From contig MU658146.1 in assembly GCA_026770575.1 (NCBI GenBank), positions 1 through 11,561 on the forward strand: a stretch of 11,561 nucleotides of DNA, written 5' to 3'. Below, in pieces: positions 7,413-11,561 of this stretch; position 1 is the stretch's first letter, and each line of letters opens with the position of its first letter. The notes beneath the pieces are model-generated. The model saw only the letters and a list, made by a program, of their open reading frames with translations, made no database searches and was not told the DNA's origin. The translations under genes and the position numbers were made by a program. The DNA is from Pelagophyceae sp. CCMP2097 (taxonomy: Eukaryota > Sar > Pelagophyceae).

Positions 7413-8933
7413 CTATTCCACGTCGTCCGCCAGCGCCGCGCCTCTTTTCCGCGGGGCGCCCCTTGGCCGCGCCGCGGGCTTTGGCCGCGCCGCGGGCTTT
7501 GGCCGCGCCGCGCCCTTTGGCCGTGGCTCGGCGTCTTGCGGCTCGGCGTCGGCGACGACGAGTGGCGAGGCGCGCGCATCGCGCTCGTCAGCGGGCGGCG
7601 GCGCCTCGCGGTCGCGGTGCTCCGTCGTGACGACCATGAACAAACTCACGCGCGTCGCCGCGTCCGATGCGGCGCCGTCGCCCGCGTCGGCGGCGTCCTC
7701 GGGGCCCAGCGAGGCGCGCTGATGGTCTGCGAGGAAGATGTGGCCCGGCGAGGAGCCGCGAGGCGCTGTTCGTCGCAGCGCCTGCGCCGCGGCGTCGGGC
7801 CGCGGGCCCGCGGCGTGGGAGCCGTTGTCCGCGGCGCAGGCGTCCGCGCCGCCGTTCGTCACAGCGCCGTTCGTCACCGCACAGTGCTTCACCGTGCCGT
7901 TCTTCGCGGCACCGTTCGTCACAGTGCCGTTCTTTGCGTCGCCGTGCTCCAAGGTACCGTTTTTCGCGTCTCCGTTGTCCGCGGCGTCCGCGGTGCTGTT
8001 CGTCGCGTCTCCGTTTTTCGCGTCTCCGTCGTCCGCGGTGCCGTTCTCGGCTGCGTGCTTAGCGAGCGCGCCGCGCAGCGCTTTAGGCTTCTTCTTCTCG
8101 CGCGCCGAGGCCGCCGCCGGCCGCGTCCGCTTCGGCGCGCGCGCGCCGACGCCGTAGTCGGCGTCCGGCGGCGGCGGGAACGCAAACGCCACCTTCGAGT
8201 CGCCGAGCGTCAGCACCGCCTGCGCCTCGCCGTCGACGAGCGCCACCTCGCCGAGACCGCCGCCAACGACGGCGAAGACGTCGTCCGACAGCGCGATGGC
8301 AGTCGCCTCGGGCCTACAACGGCCTTTGGTCCACACGCCCTTACAATTATTTTGTAATCCGTCTTTCGAAGCGCGTCTACGTGGGGCGACGCTGGGTCGG
8401 CACCACGTGCGCGCGGCCTGGAGCAGGACGGCGTTGCGGAGGGTCTCGAGAAAGACGTCAAAGTCGGCGCATTTTGAAAGCGGCGTCTGACGGCGCGTCT
8501 CCGCAGAGTCTTCGTTCCAATCGCCGGCCGCACCGTATTGTGCGCCATCGGCGCCGGCTGCGCCGTCGGTCTCCGCGGCCGGTGGCCGCGCGAGGAAGCT
8601 TTGCCACTCGGCGTCGCCGCTCGTGGCCGACGCGACGCATACGGCGACGCGGCCGCCTTTCAAGAGCGTGGCGCCCGCGGCCTCGCCGTCCGTTGGCGCG
8701 TTGCGCGCAGGCCGTCGCAATCCGTTTGCAAACGCCACGACATCATCCGCCAGGCTCGCCGGCACTCGGAGCGCCGCCTCGGCGGCCACGGAGCACCGCC
8801 CTTTCACGACGCCGCGCGCCGCGGAGAGGGCCTTGTCGTCGTCGTCGTCGTCGTCCGTCGCCTGTGGGGAGCCTCGAGGGATGCAAAGGGAAAAGAGACG
8901 GCATCGCAAGAAAGACCGCTCGTGTCGCGACAT
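7413..8933 (-). CDS. Low-complexity, Lys/Arg-rich probable nuclear protein
   Basis: The minus-strand frame is open to TAG 7415-7413, giving about 506 residues from ATG 8933. In order: a run of seven Asp near residues 27-33; a mixed globular-looking part with LLKGGRVAVCVASATSGDAEW and, later, ATAIALSDDVFAVVGGGLGEV, which resembles beta-propeller strands; a basic patch (PKRTRP, REKKKPKALRG) that could be a nuclear signal; about 13 Asn-Gly pentapeptides; and a basic tail of three ARPKPA-type hexamers ending PRGAPRKRG, AT-hook-like. No family is recognised. The start is uncertain: a pyrimidine-rich tract ending CCCCACAG (AG at 8863-8862) looks like a splice acceptor, so the first real exon here may begin at 8861. 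An optional in-frame 57-bp intron (8380-8324) would remove an AT-rich patch. It may be the C-terminal part of the MBD gene just upstream. Confidence 0.65.
   Translation of the reverse strand: MSRHERSFLRCRLFSLCIPRGSPQATDDDDDDDKALSAARGVVKGRCSVAAEAALRVPASLADDVVAFANGLRRPARNAPTDGEAAGATLLKGGRVAVCVASATSGDAEWQSFLARPPAAETDGAAGADGAQYGAAGDWNEDSAETRRQTPLSKCADFDVFLETLRNAVLLQAARTWCRPSVAPRRRASKDGLQNNCKGVWTKGRCRPEATAIALSDDVFAVVGGGLGEVALVDGEAQAVLTLGDSKVAFAFPPPPDADYGVGARAPKRTRPAAASAREKKKPKALRGALAKHAAENGTADDGDAKNGDATNSTADAADNGDAKNGTLEHGDAKNGTVTNGAAKNGTVKHCAVTNGAVTNGGADACAADNGSHAAGPRPDAAAQALRRTAPRGSSPGHIFLADHQRASLGPEDAADAGDGAASDAATRVSLFMVVTTEHRDREAPPPADERDARASPLVVADAEPQDAEPRPKGAARPKPAARPKPAARPRGAPRKRGAALADDVE
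7465..7518 (-). repeat. Three 18-bp tandem repeats (basic hexapeptide tail)
   Basis: Units at 7465-7482, 7483-7500 and 7501-7518 begin GGCCGCGCCGCG; the first two are identical and the third differs at three bases. On the minus strand they encode Lys-Pro/Gly-Ala-Ala-Arg-Pro units, an AT-hook-like basic tail next to PRGAPRKRG. Confidence 0.85.
7848..8050 (-). repeat. About 13 copies of a 15-bp coding minisatellite (Asn-Gly pentapeptide)
   Basis: On the plus strand the unit is close to CCGTTCTTCGCGKYG. On the minus strand it reads as pentapeptides such as KNGTV, TNGAA, KNGDA, TNGAV and EHGDA. Most units are exactly 15 bp, so the frame is kept throughout; one spacer of 24 bp interrupts the array near 7981-8004. 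Units are diverged by codon but keep Asn-Gly, so the array looks maintained and not freshly expanded. Confidence 0.8.
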
Positions 8934-9210
8934 GCCAGAGGTGGCAGGGTCGCGAGCCCGCCGGGCGGCGGAGACAACTCGTCCAAACCTCGCTTCCAAG
9001 TTCTCTTCGACGGACGATCTGGGGCGACAAGGCACGACCGATGCACTCAGACGCCGCGCCGCACGGCGTCGTAGGCGGCGTCGTCGGGCGCATGCGCGGC
9101 CGGCCGCGCCGGACGCGCGTCGGCGCGCGCGGACCGCGCCTTGGCGCGAGCGGCGACCTGGAAATTACGGCGTGACCAGGCGCTCGCTCCGGAATCACCC
9201 GCAGCAGACG
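8934..9210 (-). other. Gap between two minus-strand genes, with candidate exons
   Basis: A strong-looking acceptor (GTAATTTCCAG, AG at 9159-9158) would open a frame at 9157 encoding HAPDDAAYDA-like sequence. That frame reaches a GTGCGG donor at 9064 before a TGA. CGCCCCAG (AG at 9020-9019) would then open IVRRRELGSE. Both steps and the later acceptor at 8863-8862 can be joined in phase 0. This suggests that exons link the MBD gene to the gene at 7413, although the 45-bp intron required is very short. Otherwise the stretch is 3' untranslated and spacer DNA. Confidence 0.35.
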
Positions 9211-10683
9211 CTATGTGCGCGAACGACGGCGATACGGGTCCCCTCGGTATTCATCGAACCTCTGATAGTGCCGCTCGCGAATACAATCCGCGTGACGTCG
9301 CAGGTTTTCCTGAAATGGAGCCTCGACGCGGGAAAAGACGTAAGAGTCGAACCCGACCGGCGAGCAGGCGCCCGCGCCGCGGTGCGCCGCCTGCACGCGG
9401 CAAAAGTGCACGCCGTGCGGGTTCTTGCCTACGCAGCGGAGAATCGAGACGAGAAAGGGAGTCGGCGCCCGCGCCGGACGTTTGTGAGGCCGCGCGTCCG
9501 GCTCCGAGCCGGCGGAGCACGCCGGCCACCGACCGCCTCGGAGCCTCTGGCGCTCCCCTCGAGATGGGGCTGCTTTGCTGTCCGAGGCACGCACCGAGCT
9601 CGCAGGCCTCGCACAGCCTCAAGAGGCATTTGGAACCGGCCAGGGCCGACTGCACCACCACGGGCCGCCAGCGCCGCACCGCCGCGGCGTCGAACCACGC
9701 GTTGTGCTTCTGACCCAGCCTGCAGGGCGCGAGTGAGAGGCCGAACTCAGCCCGCAGAGGCGCGCGGTGGACGTCGTCCTGACCGCAGCCTCAGCGTTTC
9801 CAGCGCAGTCGCGGCGCGCTCCCGCGGCGCGCCCTCGCACGACGACGCACGGCGCGCCGCGGTCCCCGCGGTCGGGCGGGGCCCGCGGGCCGAAAGACGC
9901 TGCGGGGTGCCCCTTGAACTTTACGAGGTACGAGTACGGGATGCGGTGGTGCTCGTGGACGCGCCGCTCCACGACGCTCGCCTGGTACCATAGGCCGTTC
10001 TTGGGCCTAGTCGATTCAAGTTTCGAACCGAGGCGCCGGCCGCGAACGCGCGCGCCGGCGAGGCCCGCGCGCACCAGAAGACGTGGACGTTGGTGCCGAG
10101 CGGCAGGTTCTCGACGTCGCCGAGGCCGTCGAGCGGGCCCGAAGGGGCGGGGGACAGGGCGGCGACCGGAGCCGGAGCGACGGCGGCGAGCGGGGCCGGA
10201 GCAGCGGCGGCGGCGGCGGCGGGCTTGGGTTTGGGTGGCTCGCGCACGGGAGGCTCGCGCTCGCCCTCCGCCAGCGCGCGCACGACGGCGGGCCTGCTGC
10301 GGTAGAGGCGGCCCGACGGCGAGACGTACGTCGTGTCCTTGCGCAGCACAGCCTGGCGCGGGTATAGCGGGTCTGCGCGCGGGGCAGGTCGCCGCGCACG
10401 CGGCGGGACGCCTCTTCCAGGCCCGCGTTGCGAGGCGCATGGCTCGAGCCTCGTCGCGCTCCCCCGGCGCGCGCCGGCGCCTCGTCGCATCCAATGTCGC
10501 TCGGCGCGGGCCTGGTATCCAGAGGTGGGCGCAGGAGCTCACAGATTTCGGGTCTTTGGGCCGCGGTACGACGCGCGCCCGCCACTCGCCGAGGCGCGCG
10601 GCGGCGTCCGGCACGCCCTGGCCCACGCAGAAGGCGCGCAGCTCGTCGAGGGCCTTTGCGCCCTCGGCGTCGGCGTCGAACAT
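9211..10683 (-). CDS. MBD-like plus Tudor-like chromatin protein
   Basis: Five exons on the minus strand: 10683-10543, 10352-10075, 10006-9851, 9719-9595 and 9428-9211. They total 918 bp, or 305 residues. Donors are GTGAGC, GTGCGC, GTGCGT and GTGCGT; acceptors GCCAG, ACTAG, TGCAG and CGTAG, each followed by G. Phases match at all four junctions. Splicing joins GEWRARVVPRP (exon 1) to LRKDTTYVSPSGRLYRSRP (exon 2). Together they match the methyl-CpG-binding domain pattern: W34, D53, Y56, PSG 59-61 and the RSR finger at R65. An Ala/Pro linker follows, then a Tudor-like stretch (about 130-178: GTNVHVFW, NGLWYQASVVE, YLVKFKG). Then come AWFDAAAVRRW and a Cys/His cluster (C223, C228, C231, H238, H241, C243, H249) that may bind zinc. 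Likely role: reading methylated DNA or histone marks in chromatin. The frame is open upstream of ATG 10683, so an earlier exon is possible; the 3' end may splice onward past TAG 9213-9211. Confidence 0.7.
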
Positions 10684-10773
10684 CCGAGCGACGCGCGGCC
10701 TTTCCGACGGCGAGATCAAACCCTCAAAAGCGGATTCCGCGCCGACGCGCGTCGACGTGCGCACACTTTTCGC
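10684..10773. promoter_or_regulatory. Head-to-head start region
   Basis: These 90 bp separate the first ATG of the minus-strand MBD gene from the ATG of the plus-strand WD40 pseudogene, so any promoter here would be shared. No TATA box or clear initiator is visible. The minus-strand frame stays open through this stretch, so part of it may instead be coding. Confidence 0.3.
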
Positions 10774-11341
10774 ATGGACGTCGGAGCCTCGTGTCGCGCC
10801 GGACCGTGCCCGGCCGCCGCGGGCTGCGCGCCGGCCCTCGAGGTGTTCGAGCTGCGCGACCTGCTCACGCCCATTTTGCGGCCGACGGGGGCGTTATACG
10901 CGCTCTACGCGACGAAGCACGTCGCTCGCGACGGGCGCCGTGGCACCGGCCCTGCGCAGACTCATCTGCAAGTTGCGAGCAGTCCTCATGCGGCACACCA
11001 GCGGCGTCACGAGCTGTGCGTTCTCGCCCGACGGCAAGCGCCTCGTGACGGCGACCATCGATGGGACGGCGCGTCCCACCGAAACGGGCGCGCTGCTAAC
11101 GGCGTTCGAGGGGCACACCGACGACGTCTGTCGCTGCGCGTTCTCGCCCGACGGCACGCGCGTCGTGACGGCGAGCGAAGACCACACGGTGCAGCTCTGG
11201 GACCCCGCGACGGGCGCGCTGCAGACGACGCTCGAGGGGCGCACCTGCTTCTTCTACAGCTGCAAGTTCTCGCCCGAGGGCGAGCGCGTCGTGACGGCGA
11301 GCAGCGACATGACGGCGCGGGTCTGTGATGTCGCACTCTAA
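10774..11341 (+). pseudogene. Decayed WD40-repeat protein
   Basis: ATG 10774 opens a frame with an N-terminal helix pair (ALEVFELRDLL, GALYALYATKHV). The homologous continuation (VAPALRRLICKLRAVL) is one frame over, so a single-base insertion or equivalent frameshift lies near 10921-10926. Introns do not fix it: no GT-AG pair here has matching phase and usable length. Three WD40 units follow, each with the [CK]FSP-[DE]-G-x-R-[LV]-VTA core. Unit 1 has lost the W-D pair (DGTARPTETG). Unit 2 is complete (GHTDDV to QLWDPATG). Unit 3 has GRT for GHT and C for the conserved W (ARVCD), and stops at TAA 11339-11341 straight after. A working propeller normally needs about seven blades, so three damaged ones suggest a dead or truncated copy. 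WD40 domains act as protein-interaction platforms; no specific role can be given. Confidence 0.75.
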
Positions 11342-11561
11342 CGAGTTCCTTCTCCGGACTCTGCCACTGGGCTCCCTATGCCCGAACGCTGGCTGGGTTG
11401 AGCAACAGGAGGCTCGAGATGGGCCAACTGGAGTGCCTCGCGCCGCCGCCCAGCTCGAGTATTGCAAAGTTTTGCATGTCGAGTTGAATTTGAATCCGCT
11501 ACGAGTTCTGCCACGGATCTTTGCAAACAGTGTGTTCATGACCGATTTTGCGTAGCGGACA
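11342..11561. other. Right-edge non-coding stretch
   Basis: No coding region, RNA gene or repeat is recognised. GC content falls toward the right end. No further WD40 unit is found downstream of the stop in any frame. Confidence 0.55.

Noticed and set aside
6265..7722. 485-codon plus-strand frame
   Set aside because: It is an Arg/Ala-rich shadow of exon 7 of the coiled-coil gene that runs on into the antisense of the next gene.
8836..8857. TCG trinucleotide run as a microsatellite locus
   Set aside because: It is explained as the codons for the poly-Asp run of the minus-strand gene.
8623..9993. 456-codon plus-strand frame
   Set aside because: It is antisense to the MBD exons and the gap. 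No motif is seen, and minus-strand splice phases fit better.
9767..11341. 524-codon plus-strand frame joined to the WD40 repeats
   Set aside because: Only the part after about 10926 is WD40-like; the rest is antisense to the MBD gene. The true N-terminus is in another frame from ATG 10774.
1..11561. CRISPR arrays, tRNA or rRNA genes, bacterial operons
   Set aside because: No spaced direct repeats, no cloverleaf or rRNA core seen, and the spliceosomal introns indicate eukaryotic DNA.

Overview
This window looks like nuclear DNA from a GC-rich microbial eukaryote. The genes are broken up by short GT-AG spliceosomal introns of 68-190 bp. The proteins are repeat-rich: kinesin-light-chain-type TPRs, WD40 repeats, long coiled coils and chromatin readers. 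Intergenic DNA is lower in GC and contains G/C homopolymers and inverted repeats. The style suggests a stramenopile alga of the pelagophyte type (Aureococcus or Pelagomonas-like). That is an inference from style and cannot be proven from sequence alone. TAA and TAG both end the intact genes, so the standard code applies.

Layout, left to right. 1-359: no gene; one hairpin and one palindrome. 360-1881 (+): a broken gene joining a RelA/SpoT-like nucleotidyltransferase fold to four 42-residue TPRs, with one frameshift and two in-frame stops. 1882-2556: non-coding, with a tandem duplication and the left arm of an inverted repeat. 2110-4149: a candidate mobile element about 2.0 kb long, with nearly identical inverted arms around an unrecognised minus-strand ORF (2557 to about 3445) and a G/C-run hairpin cluster. 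4267-7303 (+): a seven-exon gene for a coiled-coil protein of about 783 residues. 7413-8933 (-): a low-complexity, Lys/Arg-rich, probably nuclear protein with pentapeptide repeats. 9211-10683 (-): a five-exon gene whose spliced product reads as an MBD (methyl-CpG-binding-like) domain, a Tudor-like domain and a Cys/His cluster. 10774-11341 (+): a decayed WD40 gene with a frameshift. 11342-11561: nothing recognised.

Many apparent frameshifts in the coiled-coil and MBD genes vanish once introns are placed. All ten proposed junctions keep phase; half of the donors read GTGCGY, and nine of ten acceptors are followed by G. The TPR and WD40 genes cannot be repaired this way and look like real pseudogenes. 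The two minus-strand genes at 7413-8933 and 9211-10683 lie in tandem and may be one chromatin-protein gene. No operon-like logic applies. The strongest points for follow-up are the inverted-repeat element and the MBD/Tudor gene.
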